Of a DNA stretch of 64,000 bases, positions 1-10,201 are shown one piece after another. The notes beneath the pieces were generated by a model. That model was not told the DNA's origin. It did no database searches and saw only the letters and a program-made list of their open reading frames with translations. The DNA is from Physcia stellaris (taxonomy: Eukaryota; Ascomycota; Lecanoromycetes; Caliciales; Physciaceae). The stretch lies in assembly GCA_018902385.1 (NCBI GenBank), contig JABSSW010000016.1:558001-622000 (forward strand), in the 5' to 3' direction. Positions within the stretch are counted from its first letter, which is position 1, and the number at the start of each line of letters is the position of its first letter. The translations under genes were made by a program, and so were the position numbers.

Positions 1-273
1 TGGGATATCTGGGAAAGGGCGCTTGTCATGAGAAAAGTATATTCCCCTTGACGTACGGGGTTGGTTGGAGTAGCCGCTGGGTATTTGGTCGGCAAAGTTG
101 GGAATTCATGTACAGCACTGCTTCTTTGGACTCGTCTTCTGCGGTATATACATCTTCGAATTATATAGTATATACTTCTGATTCTTCTTGACTCCTTCTA
201 GCTCGCTTCAAAGCCTTGTCAAACCCGTTGCATCCCTTAATCAACTATCAAACCGAAAGGGAAATTCCACACC

Positions 274-910
274 TCACGACAACCTGATAAACCCCTTCCA
301 CCTCTTCACCAACCTCCCAAACCATGACCGATTCGGCGCCTCATCCAGCTCCTTGATCAATTCATCATAGTACCTCGGACTCGACGCCGGCTTCAATATG
401 CGTTCCGAGAGTGGATACTGTCACCCAGGGATAATCAGCCCCCAACTCCGAGGCCACCAAGTCTCGCGTCCGATCCCTCCTTCAACCTTCAGCTTCTCCC
501 CCAACCCTGTGCGAACCCTGGCACCAGCCTTTCCTTCCCAGCCCCTATGATAACACACACAATGAAGGGGCAGGACTCACCTTTCGACTATACCGATTCT
601 CCAGGAACGAGTAGAGCGCATTAACCTGCTCCAGTTCCCCCTTGTGGTCAAAAGGCTTTGGGGTAGGGACGGTAGCTTGCGCTTCGTTGGCGACTACGTT
701 GCTGGAAGAGGTTGAAGGGGAAGGGGAAAGGCGGTTGTCGATGCGGTGCTGGAGGGCTTTTTGGAAGGAGACGGTGGGGCGGAGGGCGTCGTGGGGCCAG
801 AGGGTGAGGATGCGGGTGTAGTGTTTTTGGATCAGCTGTAGATTTGGTTGGTAAGTGTGATAGAGATGCGTAGAGGGGATTTAATGGGCCGAACTTACGG
901 GTTTGGCCAT
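274..910 (-). CDS. CBP6: CBP6/UQCC2-like cytochrome b assembly factor
   Basis: Three exons on the minus strand (899-910, 581-835, 274-417) join in phase to a 136-residue protein. The first exon codes only MAKP, followed by a GTAAG donor. The second begins LIQKHYTRILTLWP and contains SFQKALQHRID; the third carries KPASSPRYYDELI near the C-terminus, ending in FIRLS. The N-terminal helix with the conserved WP and the C-terminal KPA..P.YY block match the Cbp6/UQCC2 family of mitochondrial proteins. Yeast Cbp6 acts with Cbp3 in translation and assembly of cytochrome b (complex III), and this protein's size fits. It is divergent from the BSD2-like gene, with about 310 bp between the starts. Identification rests on motif recall, not on an alignment. 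Confidence 0.75.
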
Positions 911-1222
911 CTTGGAGATGGGAATTATTAATATTGGCTTGATTGTGAGGGCGCATCATCGACTGGGCGATGGGTGAAGCTGGCGGCTACAAGAGGCTAG
1001 CGCGTCTTTCGGTGTCAGGTGGCGATCGGAAGCATTTGTTTGCCGGCGCCAAGCCCCCTTCCTGACTGGAACGTCCTTCTCTATGATGACAATGCTTCCC
1101 TAGGCTTCTATCAAAGACTCTCCACCACAACCCAGCACAAAGCGATTGAAACCCATTTCAAGCCATAGTCTTGCATCTGCTTCCTTTTCATATTCGGTTC
1201 TATACAGAGAGTGGCTCTCAGA
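911..1222. promoter_or_regulatory. divergent promoter between CBP6-like and BSD2-like genes
   Basis: This 312-bp interval separates the start codons of two divergent genes and must hold both 5' leaders and promoters. It has no long coding frame. I see no motif specific enough to name. Confidence 0.4.
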
Positions 1223-2469
1223 ATGAGCCCACAACGCTACGAACGTGTACGTACCCTGCCAACCGTTCACCCAGATATGCATCAACCTCAAAGGCGAGCA
1301 AGTCGGACTCGCAATACTAACATCTACCAGGTCTCAGAAAACGACCAAGAAGATCCGCCTACTACACCTGAAGGCCACCAAGCCTCACACGCCATCCCCT
1401 CGTCTCCTCCGCCTTCCTTCCGATCGCGCACTTCATCTCCATCAGCACGGCACCTCCTATCATCGGAAGATCCAATCACTTCAGAGGCTGAAAGAACTTT
1501 AGCCGATACATTCGACGATGGCACCGCTTCAGACAACGAGAGTAATGATGGAGATGACCGACAACGCCTCATGCGCGGCAACCCTCAACCCGCCAGCGAG
1601 GACGACGGAAGTAGGCCTGCACTACAACGAGCGGTGACAGAGCTTCCTTCCTTCCCAGCTTCTGCACCTGGCACACTGGCGGCGCCAGTCAGAGTTTATG
1701 GCGGAGGCGCTCGTCCTTCGTCGAATGATGGTGTTTTTGCAAATCTCAGTGCCAAGCCTGAACATGGCGAGAAATTAGAAGAACAACCACCTGTACGTCC
1801 CTCATCAGGCATGACCTTATAATTCTACTATACTAACCTCTCATGTAGACCTATGAACAAGCCGCTGCAGACGCAACCCCTCCATACTGGGAAACCACCA
1901 TCCTCGCCCCAGGCATGTCCACCGATGAAGTCTACTTCGAAGGCCTCCCCGTCGGTTCTCTCTTCTCCTTTGTCTGGAACGGCATGATCAGCATGTCCTT
2001 CCAGATCGTCGGCTTCCTCCTTACCTATCTCCTACACACCACGCACGCCGCTAAACATGGCTCGAGAGCTGGCCTGGGCATTACCCTCGTCCAATATGGC
2101 TTTTACATGAAAGGATCCTCCAACGTCGCCCCGACAGACCCATCCGGCGATCCCAACTTTGGTCAGCCACAAGACCCAAACAGTCACGATTTCGATCCCT
2201 CTGCTATATCAAGCGAAGCGGCTTCTGCTGTTGCCGCGGGCGCGATGGCGGGGTCGCAAGATCCGGGCAGCTCCGGCAGTCTGAGCAGCATGGCGAGCAA
2301 TGACTGGTTTGCGTATGTTTTGATGATTGTCGGGTGGTTTGTGCTCATCAGGGCCGTCAGCGATTTCTTCAAGGCGAGGAGGCATGAGCAGCTAGTTCTG
2401 CAGAGCCCGGACCGAGGACTTAATGTGCCGATCGTTGCGGAGGGTGAGAGGGCGGAGACGGCCGTTTAG
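1223..2469 (+). CDS. BSD2: BSD2/Ndfip-like membrane adaptor (DUF2370)
   Basis: Exons 1223-1246, 1331-1792 and 1849-2469 join in phase to 368 residues. The first exon is MSPQRYER; a start 12 nt further upstream would not be ATG. The join between exons 2 and 3 creates PPTY at residues 161-164, a PPxY motif of the kind bound by Rsp5/Nedd4 WW domains, and a conserved PPYWETT block follows. Hydrophobic segments lie near residues 197-225, 237-250 and 315-336, fitting the three-span Bsd2/Ndfip fold. Family members sit in Golgi, endosome or vacuolar membranes and recruit the ubiquitin ligase to cargo; yeast Bsd2 controls metal transporters. The first 160 residues are Ser/Pro-rich and acidic and probably disordered. 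The domain call is firm; the metal-homeostasis role is inferred. Confidence 0.85.
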
Positions 2470-3437
2470 GATGGGAGCAAAGGTGCAAGCGTTGGTTAGA
2501 GGCATGGTTACGGGAAAGGCGTTGGGGACATGGGGCGCCGCGTATGGAGTTAGTTCGCAATGCCTTTGCATTGACGATATGCTCTTTTCGGATACAGTAT
2601 TCCTTATGGCATGATGTTTATATCCAATGTGAATGCTATCGCTCGTCTGAGAACCGCTGGGTAGCTTTCGTGGGATGACGGAAGAAATTTACGGCTCAAA
2701 ATACTCCATTGGTCCTAGATTTCCCCGACTACTCATGCATTTGGGCTACTTGTATACAAAGATTTTTGATGGCTTGGTAAGAACACTGATTGGCCTGTCA
2801 AATCCGATGCGCGTATGACTCATTTACTACATATGTACGCTCGACTACTGACTTGACAAGCTCCAGCTTCCGTGTCTTATAGGCCGATTCATGCGGTAGG
2901 TACAGTACCGATTAGATAAGATTGAATCCTTATAAAATTGGGCTAGAGTGCATATGCGTGCTCGAAATGGTAGGTGCGTTTAGGTTCTTCTGGAAGACCG
3001 TTGAAACGCTCAGACCACTCGGACCCCTTCGGCCCCTGCTTCGGACGCGTCGCGTGCTAAGCGAGAGTGCGAAGGCTAAAACCCCGCAAAAATAAAACCG
3101 CTATGTAAGCTACTTCGATATCAATCTAGAATTGTCGTAATAAAAGGACGGAACAAACCTCTTACGGCATTCAACTTCCATCTCGTCACTTCCCTGGGGC
3201 ATTCAAACCTTGTCTGCTGCCCAGAACATCCCGTGTAGTATGGTTGACAGCCGAGACTCGAGAGATTTTCAACATTGATTCCGTCTGTTTGCTCTGGGCA
3301 TGGTCGACTTTCATTTTTGTTGAGGCTAGTCTTCTTCTGACATGATCGAAGGTTTCCCCTAGAAAATTCTCAATTCTCTAAAAAGAGAAGCCTTTAGTGA
3401 ACTCCGATATTCCAAGCCTTTCCCCTTGGTAATTAAA
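2470..3437. other. intergenic, no gene seen
   Basis: About 970 bp lies between the BSD2-like stop and the start of the zinc-finger gene. Only short frames are present and no RNA gene motif was seen. The right part should contain the promoter of the downstream gene. Confidence 0.5.
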
Positions 3438-6400
3438 ATGTCGAACACGGGGCAAGAAGCTGGTCCGATTGATAAGATGGCGGAGCTCCGCAGAAATTAT
3501 GCTGAATCGAGAAAGAGAGAGGCGGAAGAGGAAAGTATAACGAGAAAGAGGCGCAGGACTGCTCTCATCGATTCGGATGACGAACTTGAGACTATCACTA
3601 GGTACAGCATCTAGTTCCCTGCTTACTACAAACCCTTACGAGCCTCACGATACAGGCTAATGTTCTACCAGCCGGAGAGTAAAAAGGCCGCCAAGTCCCT
3701 TTCGACGAAGGTCTGAGGTCTTGCAAGAAGCTCGTTCGAATAGTGCAGCTAGTGCTCAAATCAGCAATGGTCCGACCAGAAGGAATAGCGAAGCAACAAC
3801 ATCAACGACGGACGGGACACAAAAGCTCAAGACTCGTCTAACTTCAAATGGTGCCACATTGTATGTATGCCATCATCCTGGGTGTGAAAGGGCTTGTAGA
3901 GATTTGGAACGACTGAAAGCACATTCCGAGGTACGAGGGAGACATGTGACGTTTTTTATCACTTCTCACGCTCGGTAGAGAGAACATCCACCGCACACGA
4001 GCCCAGACACCAACAATCTGTTGGCTAAGGAGACAGACACATCAGACACTGTGATCAAGATCGAAGGAGTAGACCCCAATCTGGACCCAGATCTCCGACC
4101 ACAGCAATCTGGAAATGAGGAAGGCCCTGCTCCTCGTGCGAAGCCTCAACCTAATCGATGCAGAGATCGACTGAACCATCCACTTTTCATGAGCCCAGAC
4201 CCTGCAAGTCTGCCCAGCCATGAGCGAACACCATCTCCAGAAAAAGCAATACAGACTGACGCCGCTCAGTCAGGGGCAAATCTTGTTGTTCCGGATAATG
4301 CCACAACTTCAGATCCTCGTTCGCTGCGACTCGCTATTCCCAATGGAACAAATCAGGCGGATAAGGAAGACACCTGTCAGATCATATTCATCTGACCCAG
4401 CCTCTTCGCTGTCCTGTCCGCATATGTAGCAAGACCTTCAAATCTAGGAATGACTTTGACGACCACAAATCTGTATGTATTACTCTCCGTTTCATCAATA
4501 AACACCCGTCACGGGCACAATTGGGCACCGAAAGCCGTGAACATGTGGTAGCCCAATTTGGGAACGACATCAGATCGGAAGATCCTTTCATTTCACTTAC
4601 AGTCTTCTGTCGTCTCAAAAGAGGCTACCATGCTTCGATCCCCCTCCACTTCCTCATTAACTATCAATTGTGCTTACATTACGGCTAGCACGGACACAAA
4701 GGGCAACGGCTACTCATCGAGGAAGACGGCTCGTTCAGCATCATCGATACAAATAGCAACAGGATAGCCAAAGACTCAGCAGGTAGATTATTCGTATGCT
4801 GTGACTGCCAGAAAACCTTTTTGGGTGTCTCTGGTCTCGAATTCCACAAGTCAAAATCTGTCAAATGCAAAACTCCAGTCACTACCCACCCAGAGTTACT
4901 GGCCTTTGGGCCTGCGGAAACGCAATCGAGTCATGGCAAATCTGGTCCCATAACGCCGTCAGAGTCATCCGAAAGCAGCGATGACCAAGAGATGAATGAG
5001 GAATCCCGTAACGAAGAGAATTCGGTCGCTGAGACGTTCCACAACTATGACGCGGATCGACGACGGAGGTCTTCAAGACCCGCAGTATCTGCCACATCTG
5101 TGCGGGAATTTGAGCAACAACCCTCAGAGCGAGAGACTGCACTCTCCCTCGGCGATATAGGACTATCGAGTGACTTAAGCGACCTTGAGGTCTCACTACC
5201 TGGAGATGATGAACATCAAGTTACTCCAGGTGCAGAGATTCAGGTTGGCTCGAAGGACAGATGTTCTGTTCTAAAAGAAGCGAGTGGTCCGGTACGTCTC
5301 ATGATACACATTCTTTATAAATTAATCCAACAAGTCATTCCCCCGGACAAAAATGAGTGCCGAGCTTAGAATTAAGAGATTGTAGCTTGACTTGGGGGGA
5401 AACATTACTTCCAAAGCATCATCCGAATCATATGCAAATGAGATGCAAACACGGGTAACCTTAATTCGATGAAATAACGGCACTCATTTTTGCCAGGGGC
5501 GAGTGAAGGTCGAGAAAGGATTGCTGACCTTTTCAACAGACTCCGTCTCTACGCTCGGCACAAAGACTTCTTCCTGATCCGGATTCCTGGGCCGAAGCGA
5601 GCGATGCTGATAAGAGGCTAGTCGCTCAGGGACAGTACAATGTCCCGTGGAAGTTGATCCTAAGAACCTGGCGGAACTCTACAGGGCTGTCGACAGGCCA
5701 GAATACATTGCAATTACGCTATTACCGTCTTGTACCAGTCCTGGGAGATGAAGCCTCGAAGCACGCACACTTGTTCGTTGACAGTGGTGACGAAAACGAA
5801 GCTGGCTTTGAGACGGTACAAGCGATGAATGCCAGACGAGGAAACGCACGGGCCGTACGCAAGCGAGCTGCTTTTCCAATTTCTTGGGAACAAGCCAGCC
5901 AGGCGGACAAAAGAATGGTAGCTATGAAGGAGAAAGGACACAAGTGGCGCTCCATCCAGAAAGTCTTTGAAAAAGCTACGCAACAAGATATCAGGGAGCC
6001 AACGCTCAAATATCGCTATAATCGATTGGTGTCACTCAAGAACGAGGCTGAGTCTGCCCAGGTCGGAAACGAGGCCTCCAAAACAGCTGGCGAACAAATT
6101 GGCGGTCAACGAGTCGAGGATATTGAGCAAATGACTGCTACTGACAATTCGGATGCCCTTGAGTCAGACGATGAAGTCGATGACGAATCGAGTGAGGATG
6201 AAAACGCTTTGCCTCTAAGCAAAGATACGCACGTGGGACAAGAACGTGTGGAAGCCCGAAGAGGGAACGAAATCAGATCCGATGATCCTTCCATATCACA
6301 TGTGCGAATGGATGACTCACCTATGGATCAAGCACATCCGAGAAAGGAGACTGAACTACAAGTATCAGCACCACAGCAGAACCCCTCGACTGATCCTGAC

Positions 6401-7479
6401 ACAATGCTTGCCGCCATGCTAGAGGGGAAAGAGAGGTGGCCGAAAATAAGAGAGGATTGGGAAAACGCAACAAATCGAAAGACTGCTGTTGGTGATTTGA
6501 TGGAGAAAACCCATTTGTGGCTTGGTGACGAGAATGTAGGTGTCTCTTCAACAGAGGCATCGCTCTCGATTGACGGATATCTAGGTGAACCTGCTTCTCG
6601 CTGCCGATGCCATAGTCGAAGAACGCTTTGCACGAGCAAAGTACCCTAAGTATTCAATGATAGCAGACATCATGCGTGCAACTGGCTTCGGAAATACCGA
6701 GGCCGACTTGGTCGCTAAGAATCTTAGCATGCTAATAGCACCAGCCCGCAGCGAGGATCAGGAAGGTAGATACAAAGCCCACGCAATCAGCCAGTCAGAG
6801 GCGGGGACTGTTGATCAAGCCGAATCGGTTGCCAGGAGTACCCTTGCCAGCTATTGCCAGGAACAGCTCGCGTCCCTGCAAGAAGCCAGTCGAGCGATAT
6901 TGAACACGACCCTGGAGACAATACGCCAGGAGACCGGCAACCTATGCCAAAAATTGACCGAAAATGTCACGCAAGCTTGTTTGACCGCAGCCAAAGATAA
7001 CCCAGCGATGAATCCAAACGCAAAGGAAATGAATCGTCAATCACAGAATAAGTCTACGTACACAGATCAAGCTTCGCAGACAATGCTACTACTACTCACC
7101 CGACCCAACACTGCCCAACCTCAACCAAAACCTGTCTCAGAGACCCCAGGCTATCCCTCATCACACGAACCTGTAGCGACCGAACGACCTCCCCCCCGGC
7201 GCCAGCCATCGCAATCAGATCCCCCTCTCAGCAACCCCACGCTCCAACTCACCACACCCCCCCACCGGGCCCAAACGACCCCTCCCACAAGCAGACGGCG
7301 CCTCAGACCGGCACCAACCAAGGCGAAAGTCGTCACCGGATCTCTCCCAGCGCATCAGCCATCCCGTCGCATGTCTGGTGTGCAACGAGTCTTTCCCCTC
7401 GCGCAAGCTGCTGAATGCGCATCTGAGCAAGAGCAAACATTTTCGAAGCCATGATGTTGTGGGGCCGAGGGGGGGGTAG
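3438..7479 (+). CDS. C2H2 zinc-finger / SANT-like nuclear protein, model partly unresolved
   Basis: Supported exons are 3438-3601, 3672-3930, 3979-about 4318, about 4381-4472, 4689-5291, 5540-6535 and 6585 onward. Zinc-finger-like units appear as CHHPGCERAC with downstream histidines (about 3870-3985), CPVRIC..F (about 4410-4472, completed by HGH after the intron), CCDCQKTF with HKSKSVKC (about 4797-4869), and CLVCNESF with AHLSKSKHF at the C-terminus (7372-7446). Between them are two related SANT/Myb-like repeats, DSWAEASDADKRLVA..WKLILRTW (about 5580-5735) and ISWEQASQADKRMVA..WRSIQKVF (about 5880-6035). Acidic Ser/Glu-rich linkers separate the domains. A nuclear DNA-binding role is inferred; I do not recognise the family. 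Two joins are weak: the donor near 4319 is non-consensus, and the last finger is in a different frame from the preceding exon, so an intron or a base error lies between about 7058 and 7372. Confidence 0.6.
5341..5499. repeat. MITE-like inverted-repeat element inside an intron
   Basis: The intron 5292-5539 contains two inverted arms, 5341-5362 and 5478-5499. Both contain AAAAATGAGTGCCG when the second is read on the minus strand, preceded by CCCC and a GG. An inner GAATTAAG match extends the symmetry further inward. The roughly 159-bp unit with terminal inverted repeats of about 22 bp resembles a small non-autonomous DNA element. No clear target-site duplication was seen. Confidence 0.55.
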
Positions 7480-9420
7480 TTTCGGGGGGGTTTGTAGGGG
7501 TTTTGGGGAGCGTCACCGTTTCCTTGGTGCTGAGGGTGGAGATGCTGATTCTGGGATTTCCTGGAAACTAACGTGTGAAATAGAGGAGAGGGGGGGGGGA
7601 AGGAACAGGAAAGGTGCATCATTTCTGATATCGAGGATCGAGCGGGTGGGTTGTGTGCGCATTTGCAATGCTGCTGTAGGTAGCTAGAGCTGATCGCACT
7701 GCAGTGGAGCATTGCGCAGCTACCTTAGCTTCCTGATCGAGTAACTAGTCTCCATCTCATCTCTCCTGATTCAAAGCAAGGAGTGAACAATCCCGAACCA
7801 AAAATCGAAAAGTCTTCAAAGCAATGAATCCTCCAACCTTGCCCCATTGTATCGCTTCAGCGCCTGGATAACATGTAATTAAGTCAAACGCTATCTACGT
7901 ACCAGTACCTTATATATAGAGTAAAGTACCTCACAAATCCATTCGCCCAGAAAGAGAGGGGATAAGAATAACCCTCCCCTCCCCTTCCGTCTTTCTTCGA
8001 TCCTTAGCTTTTTATGTTTACTTTTCTCTTCTCTCCCCTCCTTCGATATACCGATGAGAGCGATGAATAGAGATCGCAGATGGGGTCCGTCCGTCCCCCC
8101 CCCCGTCTATCAACTCTGAAAAAAACCGAAACCCCAAAGAAAAGGAGGGACTACATACGAAAACCCTATGCACTCCCTATCCATCCATGCAAACACAAAC
8201 AATATAATACCGTCAATACCTCGACGAATGCGCCTTACCACTTATCTCGACGACTAGAGACCGAATCGCGCGGCATGCCACCACCATCACCAGCGAAAGA
8301 AGAGGGGCTTTTTGGGGGCGGGAGGGGGAGGGGTAACGTATATTTGTGTTGTTGTAGAGACAATGAAAAAGATACTGTAGGGATTGTTCGAGAAGAGAGA
8401 ATTAGAATAATAAAAGGGTTGTAAATGATTTGAAGATGGGAGACTGGGATGATTGAAAATAGGAAAGTGGGGAAGGGGGATGGGGGGGGATGGGGGGAAT
8501 GGGGGAGGGGGAGATGATATATTAGATGGTAGAGGGGATCTAGATGGTGGGAATGGAAGGACGGGAGGGAGGTTGAAGTATGGGGGCTGATAGAACACTT
8601 CCTATAAAAAATGTCCAGCATTACCCTATTTGGGGATTTTGCCCCGATCGAAAAGTCAATCAAGCTATAGTTGTAGCGCTTTTGGAGCGCATTTCAACGC
8701 TGTAAAAATGAAACAAAAGTGAGCAATATTGACAATGATATTTGCTTTGAAAGTATTGAGGATATCGAGCTAGCTGTCAAGACTTCGAGAGTTTTTTTGT
8801 TGAATCCGATAAGTTTCCACCGATTGAAAATTCAAGTTTTCCAATCGGGGCATATGTCAAGACCACTTCAAATCAGCTTCTTGGGCAGAACTCAATTGAG
8901 AATTTTTTTTCAAAAAAAATTCAGGGCCTGCTTGTATTTAATGATAAGATGAAGGGCAGAGTGAGAAGTGATGGGTCTGGGTAATTCAAAACGACAGAAC
9001 ATATCAAAAGAAAGGAGCGGGAAGAGGTTGTTGGTTGCGTACAGAGCCTTGAGATACTAGACGATTTTTTATGGGGAGAAGGTGGGGATGGAAGGAGGGA
9101 AGGGAAGGAGGGTTATGGGGGCTGATATTTATTAGTGGTGGGCAATTAAAGTGAGGAGTAATGGGTCTGGGAAGCACACGGGTGGTCTGGATGATAACAG
9201 GATGGGAAAGGCGCCCCGCGTGGAAAATCTGCATTAAAATTTCGATGGAAGGTTAAGGTACAGGGCGAGCTGGGGTATGGGATGAAATAAGGGAAAATGT
9301 CCACGATGCCCGGCTCCCTTGCATTGAGCATCCTGCATAGTATCCCAACGAAGAAAAAAACCAAAACCTCTATCTGGTCAGAAATGCGGAAGTCGTAATA
9401 CCTCTGCGCAGAGAAGCTCT
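7480..9420. other. gene-free region with convergent pyrimidine/purine tracts
   Basis: No protein-like frame is visible. A C/T-rich tract (about 7970-8105) is followed by G-rich tracts (about 8310-8340 and 8460-8590), so the pyrimidine-rich strands point toward each other. A second purine-rich patch lies at 9070-9120. Pyrimidine tracts often precede transcription starts in filamentous fungi, so an unannotated non-coding transcript is possible. Confidence 0.4.
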
Positions 9421-9427
9421 TGTGCCC

Positions 9428-9462
9428 GTTGATTGGTCAATGACGAGCATTGGCCAATCAAC
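9428..9462. repeat. 15-nt inverted repeat (hairpin) within CCAAT/GTTCATTG cluster
   Basis: Arm GTTGATTGGTCAATG (9428-9442) and arm CATTGGCCAATCAAC (9448-9462) are complementary apart from one mismatch, with a 5-nt loop. Related fragments such as CGTTCATTGGCCAAT (about 9504-9518) and CGTTCATTGCCAAA (about 9542-9555) follow. Confidence 0.8.
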
Positions 9463-10061
9463 GTCGTTCGTTCGTCAATGAACAGGTATTGGGCTACAAA
9501 CGCGTTCATTGGCCAATATTCAGATCATTGGCAAACCACCTCGTTCATTGCCAAACCAACGTGTTTAGTATTGCTGCTTTTATTCTGCAGGAACCTCGCA
9601 TACGTGAGGCTTACAATCTGCAGTCGAAATCGCTCCGAACCGCTGTTCAAACATTGCGACACATACTCACTCAAACTCATTGATGTGCTCATTTCAAAAC
9701 ATCATATCTAGTCTCGTCATCATTCATTCCATCTATAGAGTTGAAGTAGAATTTTGAAATAGAGTTCTTGTCAAGCTCATCCAAAGCTAGACAATCGAGC
9801 GGTCGTCGTAAACTTTTTGGTCATCGACTCACCTCATGCTTCGGCGATCACTTGCGATAAAACATGCGTAGTGCAGATGTATAGACATGACAGACTGCAC
9901 AATATCGGCGGAAGATCTGCGGGGAGAGGGGGTTTCGCTGCACAGTATCGGCGGGAGGCATGCTAGTACGTCAGATCACAAAAGCAGCATGCGTTGAAAC
10001 AGCAACATTTTCGTGCGTTGAGCAATACACTAGATCGTTTATCAATGATCTGAATATTGAT

Positions 10062-10119
10062 CAATCAACGCGTTCATTAAAACCAATTTCTGTTCATTGA
10101 GCAATGAACGCGTTGATTG
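10062..10119. repeat. exact 17-nt inverted repeat with nested palindrome
   Basis: CAATCAACGCGTTCATT at 10062-10078 is the exact reverse complement of AATGAACGCGTTGATTG at 10103-10119. Between and beside the arms lie GTTCATTG and CAATGAAC as a nested palindrome (about 10092-10109), and TTGATTGGCCAAT follows near 10135. The sequence vocabulary is shared with the cluster at 9428-9555. Confidence 0.85.
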
Positions 10120-10201
10120 AAGAATGAACGTACGTTGATTGGCCAATAAACTTATTGGTGTATGAACGGGCACAGCTGTCAAAATCGACAAACCCAGCTT
10201 T

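Noticed and set aside
8235-8663. 142-codon minus-strand frame rich in Pro, Ser and His
   Set aside because: Produced by a G-rich low-complexity tract; no protein-like features.
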